A stretch of 64,000 bases of DNA from contig NZ_CP076022.1 of assembly GCF_018622995.1 (NCBI RefSeq), positions 1,488,001 to 1,552,000 on the forward strand, read 5' to 3'. Below, in pieces: positions 1 to 8,567 of this stretch (positions are counted from its first letter, which is position 1; each line of letters opens with the position of its first letter). The stretch comes from Arthrobacter jiangjiafuii (GTDB taxonomy: Bacteria > Actinomycetota > Actinomycetes > Actinomycetales > Micrococcaceae). Below the pieces are notes generated by a model. The model had not been told where the DNA came from and searched no databases. It was given only the letters and a program-made list of their open reading frames with translations. Both the position numbers and the translations under genes were made by a program.

Positions 1-2733
1 AAGAGCCTTCCGTTCAGCCTTAAGGTCCTGCTGGAGAACCTGCTGCGCACCGAAGACGGTGCCAACATCACCGCAGACCACGTACGCGCCCTGGCGCAGT
101 GGGATGCCAACGCAGAGCCCAGCACTGAAATCCAGTTCACCCCCGCTCGGGTCATCATGCAGGACTTCACCGGTGTGCCCTGCATCGTTGACCTGGCAAC
201 CATGCGTGAAGCCGTTGCAGAACTCGGTGGAGATCCCAAGCGGGTCAATCCGCTGGCTCCGGCCGAAATGGTCATTGACCACTCGGTCCAGATCGACGCC
301 TTCGGCAATGCCGGCGCCCTCGAGCGCAACATGGAAATCGAATACCAGCGCAACGGCGAGCGGTACCAGTTCCTTCGCTGGGGCCAGACGGCGTTTGACG
401 ACTTCAAGGTTGTTCCCCCGGGCATGGGCATTGTCCACCAGGTCAACATTGAGTACCTGGCCCGCACGGTCATGACCCGCGAGGTCGACGGCGTCCTGCG
501 CGCCTACCCGGACACCTGCGTCGGCACCGACTCCCACACCACCATGGTCAACGGCCTGGGCGTGCTCGGCTGGGGCGTCGGCGGCATCGAAGCCGAGGCT
601 GCCATGCTCGGCCAGCCCGTCTCCATGCTTATCCCGCGCGTTGTCGGCTTCAAGCTCACCGGTGAGATCCCGGCGGGCGCCACTGCCACCGACGTCGTGC
701 TGACCATCACCGAAATGCTGCGCAAGCACGGTGTTGTCGGCAAGTTCGTGGAGTTCTACGGAGAAGGCGTCGGAGCCGTTCCCCTGGCCAACCGCGCCAC
801 CATCGGCAACATGAGCCCGGAATTCGGTTCCACTGCGGCGATCTTCCCGATCGACGACGTGACGCTGGAATACCTGCGCCTGACCGGCCGCTCCACCGAA
901 AGCGTGGACCTCGTCGAGGCCTACGCCAAGGAACAGGGCCTCTGGCACGACCCGTCCATCGAGATCCAGTACTCCGAGTACCTCGAGCTGGACCTGTCCA
1001 CCGTTGTTTCCTCCATCGCCGGCCCGAAGCGCCCGCAGGACCGCGTGGAACTGACCAACGCCAAGGAACAGTTCCGCAAGGATCTGAAGAACTACGTCCA
1101 CGAGACGGTTGAAGCCGAGAGCGGCACCGTCGACGAGGCTCTGGAAGAAACCTTCCCGGCCTCGGATGCGCCGTCGTTCAACGCCAACGCCACGCAGATC
1201 GAAGACAAGGAACACGACCTGGTCTCCAAGCGGGACGCCCCGGCGGACCGCTCCAGGAACTCCGTTCCGGTCACCATGGCAGACGGCCGCAGCTTCGAGC
1301 TGGACCACGGCGCCGTGTCGATCGCTTCGATCACCTCCTGCACCAACACGTCCAACCCGTCGGTGATGATGGCAGCAGCAGTGCTGGCCCGCAACGCCGT
1401 GGAAAAGGGCCTCGCCTCCAAGCCGTGGGTCAAGACCTCCGTGGCTCCGGGTTCCAAGGTAGTCACCGACTACTACGAGAAGTCCGGCCTGATCCCGTAC
1501 CTGGAGAAGCTCGGCTTCTTCGTGGTCGGCTACGGCTGCGCCACCTGCATCGGTAACTCCGGCCCCCTGGAAGAGGAAATCTCCACGGCCATCAACGAGG
1601 CCGACCTGGCAGTCACCGCAGTGCTCTCCGGTAACCGCAACTTCGAAGGCCGCATCAACCCGGACGTGAAGATGAACTACCTGGCCTCCCCGCCGCTGGT
1701 AGTCGCCTACGCACTGGCCGGCACCATGGACTTCGACTTCGATGCTGACCCGCTGGGCCAGGACGAGGCCGGCAACGACATCTTCCTGAAGGACATCTGG
1801 CCGAACCCGGTCGAGGTCCAGGAGATCATCGACGCCTCCATCAACAAGGAGATGTTCAGCAACAGCTACGACACCATCTTCGAAGGCGACGACCGCTGGA
1901 AGTCCCTGCCCACCCCCGAAGGTGCAACCTTCGAGTGGGATATGGAGTCCACGTACGTGCGGAAGCCCCCGTACTTCGAGGGCATGAAGGCCCAGCCGGA
2001 GCCCGTCTCCGACATCGAGGGCGCCCGCGTCCTGCTGAAGCTCGGCGATTCCGTCACCACCGACCACATCTCCCCGGCCGGTTCCTTCAAGTCCGACACC
2101 CCGGCAGGCCGCTACCTGCTGGAGCACGGTGTCGAGCGCAAGGACTTCAACTCCTACGGCTCACGCCGAGGCAACCACGAAGTGATGATCCGCGGCACCT
2201 TCGCGAACATCCGCATCAAGAACCAGCTGCTCGACGGCGTTGAAGGCGGCTTTACCCGCGACTTCAGCCAGGCTGATGCACCGCAGGCAGCTGTCTACGA
2301 TGCTTCCGTCAACTACCAGGCCGCCGGCATTCCGCTGGTTGTCCTGGCGGGCAAGGAATACGGTTCCGGTTCCTCGCGTGACTGGGCTGCCAAGGGCACC
2401 GCGCTGCTGGGCGTGAAGGCTGTTGTAGCCGAGAGCTACGAGCGGATCCACCGCTCCAACCTCATCGGCATGGGCGTCCTTCCCCTGCAGTACCCGGCCG
2501 GCGTCAACGCCGAGTCCCTGGGCCTGACCGGTACCGAGACCTTCTCGGTCTCCGGTGTGACCGAACTGAACAACGGCACCACGCCCAAGACCGTCACGGT
2601 CACGGCGACGCCGGAGAACGGTGAAGCCATCACCTTCGAAGCCGTTCTGCGCATCGACACCCCGGGTGAAGCCGATTACTACCGTAACGGCGGCATCCTG
2701 CAGTACGTCCTGCGCCAGATCACCGCTAAGTAA
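1..2733 (+). CDS. acnA: aconitate hydratase (aconitase A), 5' end cut by the window
   Basis: This is the TCA-cycle enzyme that interconverts citrate and isocitrate through a cytosolic 4Fe-4S cluster. The frame is open from base 1, so the N-terminus lies outside the window; 910 residues are visible. Family marks are [17 protein letters not shown], the cluster cysteines in SCTNTSNP and in [10 protein letters not shown], and the C-terminal swivel domain with [11 protein letters not shown]. About residues 355-405 form an acidic linker carrying [12 protein letters not shown], a motif otherwise known from very small actinobacterial proteins. A strong hairpin follows the stop codon and dxs lies downstream on the same strand, probably as a separate transcript. 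Confidence 0.97.
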   Translation, partial: KSLPFSLKVLLENLLRTEDGANITADHVRALAQWDANAEPSTEIQFTPARVIMQDFTGVPCIVDLATMREAVAELGGDPKRVNPLAPAEMVIDHSVQIDAFGNAGALERNMEIEYQRNGERYQFLRWGQTAFDDFKVVPPGMGIVHQVNIEYLARTVMTREVDGVLRAYPDTCVGTDSHTTMVNGLGVLGWGVGGIEAEAAMLGQPVSMLIPRVVGFKLTGEIPAGATATDVVLTITEMLRKHGVVGKFVEFYGEGVGAVPLANRATIGNMSPEFGSTAAIFPIDDVTLEYLRLTGRSTESVDLVEAYAKEQGLWHDPSIEIQYSEYLELDLSTVVSSIAGPKRPQDRVELTNAKEQFRKDLKNYVHETVEAESGTVDEALEETFPASDAPSFNANATQIEDKEHDLVSKRDAPADRSRNSVPVTMADGRSFELDHGAVSIASITSCTNTSNPSVMMAAAVLARNAVEKGLASKPWVKTSVAPGSKVVTDYYEKSGLIPYLEKLGFFVVGYGCATCIGNSGPLEEEISTAINEADLAVTAVLSGNRNFEGRINPDVKMNYLASPPLVVAYALAGTMDFDFDADPLGQDEAGNDIFLKDIWPNPVEVQEIIDASINKEMFSNSYDTIFEGDDRWKSLPTPEGATFEWDMESTYVRKPPYFEGMKAQPEPVSDIEGARVLLKLGDSVTTDHISPAGSFKSDTPAGRYLLEHGVERKDFNSYGSRRGNHEVMIRGTFANIRIKNQLLDGVEGGFTRDFSQADAPQAAVYDASVNYQAAGIPLVVLAGKEYGSGSSRDWAAKGTALLGVKAVVAESYERIHRSNLIGMGVLPLQYPAGVNAESLGLTGTETFSVSGVTELNNGTTPKTVTVTATPENGEAITFEAVLRIDTPGEADYYRNGGILQYVLRQITAK

Positions 2734-2766
2734 CCCCGTCGGCAGCACAGCTGCCGAGCAAGGTCC

Positions 2767-2812
2767 AGAGCCCCGCCAGCTGAGTTTCATCCTCGGAAGG
2801 CGGGGCTCTTTG
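2767..2812 (+). terminator. rho-independent terminator after acnA
   Basis: Perfect 11-bp stem AGAGCCCCGCC (2767-2777) / GGCGGGGCTCT (2799-2809) followed by a short T run. It lies 34 bp after the aconitase stop and before dxs. Confidence 0.85.
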
Positions 2813-2906
2813 CCGTCGCGGAACCGGGCGCCTGTCCGCAAGCGTTAGAGTTAAACGGTTGTGACGGTGTGCAGTGCCGTTGCCCGAGACGCAAGGGAGA
2901 CGCCCG

Positions 2907-4880
2907 TTGGGACTTCTGGAAACCATCCGTGATCCGCGGGACCTGAACAGGTTGTCCGTCGAGCAGATGGAACGGCTGGCAGCGGAGATCCGGTCCTTCC
3001 TCATCAGCAATGTCGCCCAGACCGGCGGACACCTGGGCCCCAACCTTGGGGTGGTGGAGCTGACCATGGGTATCCACCGGGTCTTCGATTCGCCGCGGGA
3101 CAGCATCGTTTTTGACACCGGGCACCAGTCCTACGTCCACAAGATGCTCACCGGACGCCAGGACTTTTCCACCCTCCGCCAGCAGGGCGGGCTCTCCGGC
3201 TATCCCTCCCGCGCCGAGTCAGTGCACGACATCGTGGAATCCTCCCACGCCTCCTCCTCCCTGTCCTGGGCCGACGGCATTTCCCGCGCCCGGCAGCTGA
3301 CCGGCGAAGGGGACCGCTACACCGTGGTGATGGTTGGCGACGGCGCCTTGACCGGCGGCATGGCCTGGGAAGCCCTGAACAACATTGCCGCAGACCAGCG
3401 GCGCCGCGTCGTGATCGTCGTCAACGACAACGGCCGTTCCTACGCCCCCACGATCGGCGGCCTTGCCGACTACCTTGCCTCGCTGCGCCCCACCCTGGAC
3501 GCCGTACGCACCCACCATGTGTATGAAAACACCCTCGGCTGGTGGAAGCAGCGGCTGCAGAACGGGGGACCGGTGGGCCGGTTCACCTATCACAGCCTCC
3601 ACGCGGCCAAGCGCGGCATCAAGGACTGGTGGGCTCCGCAGGGCCTGTTCGAAGACCTCGGCATGAAATACATCGGCCCCATTGACGGCCATGACATGGC
3701 AGCCGTGGAGCGCGCCCTGCTCAAGGCCAGGAACTACAACGGCCCGGTGCTGGTCCATGCCATGACGGAAAAGGGCCGCGGCTACGCGCCGGCCCGCGCC
3801 CACGAGGCGGACCAGTTCCACGCCGTCGGCATCATCGACCCGGAAACCGGCAAGGCGGTGGAACCGGGCGGCAAGCAGTCCTGGACGTCCGTGTTCGCCA
3901 CCGAAATTGCCGACATTGCCGATGAACGCGAAGACATCGTGGGCATCACCGGAGCCATGCTCATCCCCGTGGGCCTGCACCGGTTCGCGGAACGGCATCC
4001 GGAGCGGGTGTTCGACGTCGGCATCGCCGAACAGCATGCCCTGACCTCCGCGGCCGGCATGGCGTTCGGCGGGCTGCACCCCGTCGTCGCGCTCTATGCC
4101 ACCTTCCTGAACCGCGCCTTCGATCAGCTGTTGATGGACGTGGCGCTGCATAAGGCCGGCGTCACCATCGTCCTGGACCGTGCCGGCGTTACCGGACCCG
4201 ACGGCGCCAGCCACCACGGCATGTGGGACATGTCCATGCTCCAGATCGTGCCCGGGCTGCACCTGGCCGCGCCGCGGGACGCCACCCGGTTGAAGGAGGA
4301 ACTGCGCGAGGCGGTCGCCATTTCCGATGCGCCCAGCGTGGTCCGGTTCTCCAAGGGAACCGTTGGACCCGACGTTGAGGCCGTGGAACGGACCAAGGAC
4401 GGCGTGGATATCCTGGCCCGCCGCCCGGTTGATGAGCAGTCCAACGACGTTCTGATTGTCAGCGTCGGCGCGATGGCCGAAATGGCGCTGCAGGTGGCCA
4501 ACCGGCTCGGCGCCCAGGGCATCAGCTCCACCGTGGTGGATCCGCGCTGGGTCCTGCCCGTGCCCGGTTCCATCATCCGCATGGCCGCGGAACACCGGAT
4601 CGTGATCGTCATCGAAGACGGCGTGCGCGCCGGCGGTGTGGGATCCAGGATCCGGCAGGAGATGCGTGCCGCGGGCGTGGACACAGCGCTCAATGAAGTG
4701 GGCCTGCCGGTGGAGTTCCTGGACCACGGAACACGCGCCGAGGTCCTGGAGCGGGTGGGCCTGACCGCCCGCCAGGTGGCCAACGACGTCGTCGCCCAGG
4801 TCCTGGGCACGAAGGTTCCGTTTGCCCGGCCCCTGCCCGGGCAGGACATGCCTACCGGGCAGATCCCGAAAATCCAGTAA
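2907..4880 (+). CDS. dxs: 1-deoxy-D-xylulose-5-phosphate synthase
   Basis: This is the first enzyme of the MEP isoprenoid pathway. It is ThDP-dependent and condenses pyruvate with glyceraldehyde 3-phosphate in the cytosol. Visible marks are the N-terminal [13 protein letters not shown], the ThDP site [17 protein letters not shown], the transketolase-type pyrimidine domain with [18 protein letters not shown], and a C-terminal transketolase domain. I chose the TTG start at 2907 because AAGGGAG lies 7-8 bases upstream and translation then begins [13 protein letters not shown], the usual actinobacterial N-terminus. A GTG at 2874 in the same frame would add 11 residues with no conserved pattern. 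The length of 657 aa is normal. Confidence 0.96.
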   Translation: MGLLETIRDPRDLNRLSVEQMERLAAEIRSFLISNVAQTGGHLGPNLGVVELTMGIHRVFDSPRDSIVFDTGHQSYVHKMLTGRQDFSTLRQQGGLSGYPSRAESVHDIVESSHASSSLSWADGISRARQLTGEGDRYTVVMVGDGALTGGMAWEALNNIAADQRRRVVIVVNDNGRSYAPTIGGLADYLASLRPTLDAVRTHHVYENTLGWWKQRLQNGGPVGRFTYHSLHAAKRGIKDWWAPQGLFEDLGMKYIGPIDGHDMAAVERALLKARNYNGPVLVHAMTEKGRGYAPARAHEADQFHAVGIIDPETGKAVEPGGKQSWTSVFATEIADIADEREDIVGITGAMLIPVGLHRFAERHPERVFDVGIAEQHALTSAAGMAFGGLHPVVALYATFLNRAFDQLLMDVALHKAGVTIVLDRAGVTGPDGASHHGMWDMSMLQIVPGLHLAAPRDATRLKEELREAVAISDAPSVVRFSKGTVGPDVEAVERTKDGVDILARRPVDEQSNDVLIVSVGAMAEMALQVANRLGAQGISSTVVDPRWVLPVPGSIIRMAAEHRIVIVIEDGVRAGGVGSRIRQEMRAAGVDTALNEVGLPVEFLDHGTRAEVLERVGLTARQVANDVVAQVLGTKVPFARPLPGQDMPTGQIPKIQ

Positions 4881-4928
4881 GCCGGCTCCGCGCGGCCCGC
4901 GCGGCGGCAGTCCCAAGGAGGAAGAGCC

Positions 4929-5777
4929 ATGGCACAGGAACAACCGGACGTGGCTGTCACCGGCGCCACCGGTGCCCTCGGGGGTGCTGTCGCCCGGCTG
5001 CTGGTAGGAGCCGGCGTCAACCAACGGCTCCTGGCCCGCCACACGGCCCGGCTTCCGGAACTGCCCGGGACCCCCGTGTATGCGGCGGCCTACTCGGACC
5101 GGGAGCATGCTGCCCGGGCGCTCCGGGGGGTCAAGACCCTGTTCATGGTCTCTGCCGCCGAGAGCACCTACCGCCGCCAGGACCAGCGCACCTTTGTGGA
5201 CGCCGCGGTGGAGGCCGGGGTGCAGCACATTGTCTACACCTCGTTCATGGGTGCCGCGCCCGACGCGGTGTTCACCCTGGCCCGGGACCACGCGGACACC
5301 GAGGAATACATCCGCTCCCGGGGGCTGGCGTTTACCTTCCTGCGGGACTGCCTGTACCAGGACGTCCTGCCCACCTTTGTGGGGCGCGACGGTGTGCTTC
5401 GCGGCCCCGCCGGGGACGGGCGCCTGGCCGCGGTGGCCCGGGCCGACGTCGCGCGCTGTGCGGCGAGGATCCTGACCGCGCCGCAGGAACACACGGGTGC
5501 CGTCTATACGCTTACCGGCCCGCAGGCACTGAGCTTCGAGGAGATCGCCGGCATCCTGACCCGGGTGGGCGGCAGCAAGGTCAGCTACCGGAATGAAACA
5601 CTCGAAGAAGCCCGGGAATCGCGGAGCCTGAGCGGGGTGGGCCAATGGCAGATCGATGCCTGGGTGAGTACCTACACGGCCATTGCGGCCGGCCAGATGG
5701 CGGAGGTCAGCGGCGACGTCGAACGCATCACCGGCATCCCGCCGGTGGGCCTGGAAGACTACCTGAGGCACAGGTAA
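4929..5777 (+). CDS. NmrA-like / SDR-family NAD(P)-binding protein
   Basis: This 282-aa protein has an extended-SDR Rossmann start, VTGATGALGGAVARLL at residues 10-25, in the GxxGxxG form that binds NAD(P)H. The rest resembles NmrA/QorB-type proteins, which reduce small substrates such as quinones or act as redox sensors. No Tyr-x-x-x-Lys catalytic pair stands out, as is usual in the NmrA group. AAGGAGG sits just upstream of the ATG. It lies 48 bp after dxs on the same strand, so co-transcription is possible but a functional link is not evident. The substrate is unknown. Confidence 0.8.
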   Translation: MAQEQPDVAVTGATGALGGAVARLLVGAGVNQRLLARHTARLPELPGTPVYAAAYSDREHAARALRGVKTLFMVSAAESTYRRQDQRTFVDAAVEAGVQHIVYTSFMGAAPDAVFTLARDHADTEEYIRSRGLAFTFLRDCLYQDVLPTFVGRDGVLRGPAGDGRLAAVARADVARCAARILTAPQEHTGAVYTLTGPQALSFEEIAGILTRVGGSKVSYRNETLEEARESRSLSGVGQWQIDAWVSTYTAIAAGQMAEVSGDVERITGIPPVGLEDYLRHR

Positions 5778-5858
5778 CTGCCCGAGCCGTAAGAACTTAG
5801 ATGACAGGTTGCGGTTGCAGGCGTTCCCCTTCCGATGGGGAGTGTCTAGGCTCAAGAC

Positions 5859-6176
5859 ATGCCCGAACCAAGCCTCGAACACGTCCGCCTGTTCCTTGAC
5901 GAGTGCACGCTGGGCGGCCTGGATGAATCCGAAGCCGTCCCCGCTGCCGACCTGTACGGCATGTATATCGTCTGGTGCGAGAACGCCGGCCGGGAGCCGG
6001 CCTCGGTCAACACCTTCTACGGCGCCGTCCGGGACGCCGGCCTGCCGGAGACTGTGCGCCGCTCGGAACGGGTCTACGAGGGTGTGCTGCCGACCGGCCC
6101 GATTCCCGTCCAGTACATCCTGGAAACGGACAAGCCCCCAGGACCCAACAGCAATCCCTTCCCCTTCACCGGCTGA
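5859..6176 (+). CDS. small conserved hypothetical protein, weakly like a primase DNA-binding domain
   Basis: This is a 105-aa acidic protein starting MPEPSLEHVRLFLDECT. The central stretch, LYGMYIVWCENAGREP followed by SVNTFYGAVRDAG, has the spacing of aromatic and small residues seen in the small winged-helix domain at the end of phage/plasmid D5-type primases. This resemblance is weak and no primase core is present. The Pro-rich C-terminus (PPGPNSNPFPF) is probably disordered. The gene stands alone between a reductase and an aldo/keto reductase. The function is unknown; a nucleic-acid-binding role is only a guess. Confidence 0.6.
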   Translation: MPEPSLEHVRLFLDECTLGGLDESEAVPAADLYGMYIVWCENAGREPASVNTFYGAVRDAGLPETVRRSERVYEGVLPTGPIPVQYILETDKPPGPNSNPFPFTG

Positions 6177-6232
6177 GCGCCGGACGGTGGCGCGGGCCAC
6201 ATCCGTGGCGGCGATTCGGTAGCGTAAGCACC

Positions 6233-7210
6233 ATGACTTCTTACAACAGACTCGGCACCTCAGGCCTGACCGTTTCCACCGTCGGGCTGGGCTGCAACAA
6301 CCTTGGCCGCTCCGGAACCCGGACCGAAGACCAGGCCGGAACCGACGCCGTCGTGAACGCAGCGATCGATGCCGGCATCACTTTGTTCGATACGGCTGAC
6401 ACCTACGGGGCGGTGCCGGGCCTGAGCGAGGAACGGCTCGGCAAGGCCCTGGGTGCGCGGCGCGACGACGTGGTGCTGGCCACCAAGTTCGGCATGGACA
6501 TGCAGGGCGCCAACGGGCGGGATTTCGACGCGCGGGGTTCCCGGCGGTACATCGTCAAAGCCGCCGAGGCGTCGCTGCGCCGGCTGGGCACGGACTGGAT
6601 CGACCTGTACCAGTTCCATACTCCGGATCCGCTGACCCCGATCGAGGAAACCCTCGCCGCGCTCGACGATCTGGTCCGCAGCGGCAAGGTCCGCTACATC
6701 GGCCACTCCAACCGCGCCGGCTGGCAGATCGCCGAAGCTGAATTCACCGCACGGATGGGCGGCTACACGCCGTTCATTTCCGCGCAGAACCACTACAACC
6801 TGCTGGACCGGCGTGCCGAACTCGAAGTTGTCCCCGCCGCCGAGGCGTACGGGCTGGGCCTGCTGCCGTACTTCCCGCTCGCCAACGGCCTGCTCACCGG
6901 CAAGTACAGCTCCGGCAAGGCTCCCGAGGGCAGCCGCCTGACCCACTCCCGGCAGAACCTGCTGGAGAAGGCCGACTTTGACCAGCTGGCCGAATTCGGT
7001 GCCTTCGCGAAGGACCGTGGGCTGACCGAGGTGCAGGTGGCGTTCTCCTGGCTTGCCGCCCAGCCTGCCGTCTCCTCGGTCATTGCCGGAGCCACGACTG
7101 TGGAGCAGGTGCAGCAGAACGCCGAAGCTGCGTCCTGGGAGCCGTCCGGGAAGGACCTGGAGGAGCTGGACCGGATCTTCCCGCGGGTGCCGAAGGTTGC
7201 TTTGTTCTAG
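6233..7210 (+). CDS. aldo/keto reductase
   Basis: This 325-aa cytosolic TIM-barrel oxidoreductase uses NADPH to reduce aldehydes or ketones. The catalytic tetrad is visible as D and Y in LFDTADTYGAV, K in LATKFGM and H in YQFHTPD. The cofactor loop lies near the C-terminus (AVSSVIAGATTVEQVQQNA). The ATG at 6233 begins MTSYNRLGTSGLTVSTVGLG, the usual family start; the frame is open further upstream but that part has no family similarity. Potassium-channel beta-subunit-like members of this family have the same layout. The natural substrate is unknown. Confidence 0.92.
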   Translation: MTSYNRLGTSGLTVSTVGLGCNNLGRSGTRTEDQAGTDAVVNAAIDAGITLFDTADTYGAVPGLSEERLGKALGARRDDVVLATKFGMDMQGANGRDFDARGSRRYIVKAAEASLRRLGTDWIDLYQFHTPDPLTPIEETLAALDDLVRSGKVRYIGHSNRAGWQIAEAEFTARMGGYTPFISAQNHYNLLDRRAELEVVPAAEAYGLGLLPYFPLANGLLTGKYSSGKAPEGSRLTHSRQNLLEKADFDQLAEFGAFAKDRGLTEVQVAFSWLAAQPAVSSVIAGATTVEQVQQNAEAASWEPSGKDLEELDRIFPRVPKVALF

Positions 7211-7227
7211 GTTCTTCCCGTCACCTG

Positions 7228-7273
7228 GGCGGGTGGAGGGTCCGGAACCTTTGGCGGGTGGAGGGTCCGGAAC
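7228..7273 (+). repeat. two tandem copies of a 21-bp unit, period 25 bp
   Basis: The unit begins GGCGGGTGGAGGGTCC and ends GGAAC. It occurs identically at 7228-7248 and 7253-7273, separated by CTTT. GGGTCCGG is answered by CCGGACCC at about 7330, so the segment can fold back. It lies in a 412-bp stretch (7211-7622) with no gene. Confidence 0.8.
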
Positions 7274-7285
7274 GGCGGCAACGAA

Positions 7286-7314
7286 AATCCCGTCTCGCAG
7301 AGCTCGCCGGGATT
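7286..7314 (+). terminator. weak hairpin, possible terminator of the aldo/keto reductase
   Basis: Stem AATCCCG (7286-7292) / CGGGATT (7308-7314), followed by ATTAAA. There is no clear T tract, so the terminator role is tentative. Confidence 0.4.
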
Positions 7315-7383
7315 ATTAAAGCCGCCTAACCCGGACCCTCCGGCCTCCGCGGTCGCTCGCCTACCCGGGGACCTCCCAGCCGT

Positions 7384-7440
7384 CGAGTGTCGGGTACATG
7401 CCGCTTTTGCCGCACCATTCCAGCATCGCCCCGACACTCG
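7384..7440. repeat. 11-bp perfect inverted repeat with a 35-bp spacer in a gene-free stretch
   Basis: CGAGTGTCGGG at 7384-7394 is exactly complementary to CCCGACACTCG at 7430-7440. The rest of 7211-7622 holds the tandem repeat described separately and the promoter region of the downstream amidotransferase. I see no protein-coding pattern there. Confidence 0.7.
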
Positions 7441-7622
7441 GCGGCCGCAGAACAGGTGCCGGTGGCATGAGGAACGGGTTACGAAAAGGTAGCTGGTGCC
7501 GGTGGAACTTCCCCTCATCCTGTGGTCCACTGGCGTTGTGGCCCGAGCGTTGCGACGATTCGTGTAAGCCCGCCCCCTCGGACCGCCGGTGTGGAAATCC
7601 GGCCCGATCCGAAGGAGACGAC

Positions 7623-8468
7623 ATGTGTCGTTGGCTAGCGTATTCAGGTTCCCCCGTCCGTTTGGACGACCTTCTCTACAAACCCAGCAACTCCCTCGTC
7701 ATTCAAAGCAAACACGCGCGCATGGGAGCCGAGACCACCAACGGGGACGGGTTCGGTCTTGGCTGGTACGGCACCGAACCGCTTCCCGGGCTCTTCCACA
7801 GCACCATGCCTGCCTGGCACGACCGCAACCTGCGCGAGCTGGCAGCGCAGGCGTCCGCGGGCCGCGTCTTCGCGCATATCCGCGCCACAACCGGCACCGC
7901 CATCCAAGAAACGAACTGCCACCCGTTCCGCCACGGCCAGTGGCTCTGGATGCACAACGGGGCGCTCACGGACTTCCCGAAGGTGAAGCGTGATCTGGCC
8001 ATGGCGGTTGAGCCCAGCCTCTATCCGCAGATCGAAGGATCAACGGACTCCGAGCTGTTCTTCTACCTCGCGCTGACTTTCGGGCTGGAGCGGGACCCCC
8101 GCGCGGCGGTGGCCGAGGCGGTGGGCTTTATCGAGGACGCCGGACGGCGCCGCGGCATCGAACATCCGGTGCAGATGACGGTCGCAACCACCGACGGCGA
8201 CACGACCTGGGCCTTTCGCTACTCCAGCGAGGGCAGCTCCCGATCACTCTTCGTCAGCAGCGACATCACGACTCTCCAAGCCCAGTACCCGGACCACCCG
8301 CTGCTCCACGGACGCTCGGACGACACTCGGTTGGTCGTCTCCGAACCGCTCGGGGATCTTCAGGGCGCGTGGCAGGAGGTTCCGGACGGCACATGCCTCG
8401 TCGTCCACGGAGGCGAAAAGGACCTGTATCCGTTTACGCCCTCGGCTCCGGTCGCTGCGGCGGTCTGA
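7623..8468 (+). CDS. class II glutamine amidotransferase (YafJ/EgtC-like)
   Basis: This is an N-terminal-nucleophile hydrolase of 281 aa that would release ammonia from glutamine or cleave a gamma-glutamyl bond. The start MCRWLAYSG places the catalytic cysteine at position 2 after Met removal. TTNGDGFGLGWYG, the FAHIRATTGTAIQ block and HNGALTDF are the standard substrate-pocket motifs. AAGGAG lies 6 bases before the ATG at 7623. The product resembles stand-alone YafJ-type proteins; no ergothioneine genes are adjacent, so an EgtC role is not supported by context. It ends head-on against fadB, with a shared terminator between them. Confidence 0.85.
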   Translation: MCRWLAYSGSPVRLDDLLYKPSNSLVIQSKHARMGAETTNGDGFGLGWYGTEPLPGLFHSTMPAWHDRNLRELAAQASAGRVFAHIRATTGTAIQETNCHPFRHGQWLWMHNGALTDFPKVKRDLAMAVEPSLYPQIEGSTDSELFFYLALTFGLERDPRAAVAEAVGFIEDAGRRRGIEHPVQMTVATTDGDTTWAFRYSSEGSSRSLFVSSDITTLQAQYPDHPLLHGRSDDTRLVVSEPLGDLQGAWQEVPDGTCLVVHGGEKDLYPFTPSAPVAAAV

Positions 8469-8521
8469 GCCCTGGTTAAACCGAAAGCGCCGGACGGACC
8501 GGAGTAGGCGGCGAAGGACAT

Positions 8522-8559
8522 AAGGAGGGCTCCCACCGAAACCGGCGGGAGCCCTCCTT
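8522..8559. terminator. bidirectional terminator between the amidotransferase and fadB
   Basis: Perfect 13-bp stem AAGGAGGGCTCCC (8522-8534) / GGGAGCCCTCCTT (8547-8559), placed between two converging genes. A/T-rich ends on both sides fit use in both directions. Confidence 0.85.
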
Positions 8560-8567
8560 CCAACAGA

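Noticed and set aside
3219-6200. 993-codon open frame on the minus strand
   Set aside because: It runs antisense through dxs, the NmrA-type gene and others. The translation is rich in His, Gly, Arg and Pro with no domain. Such frames are common in high-GC genes.
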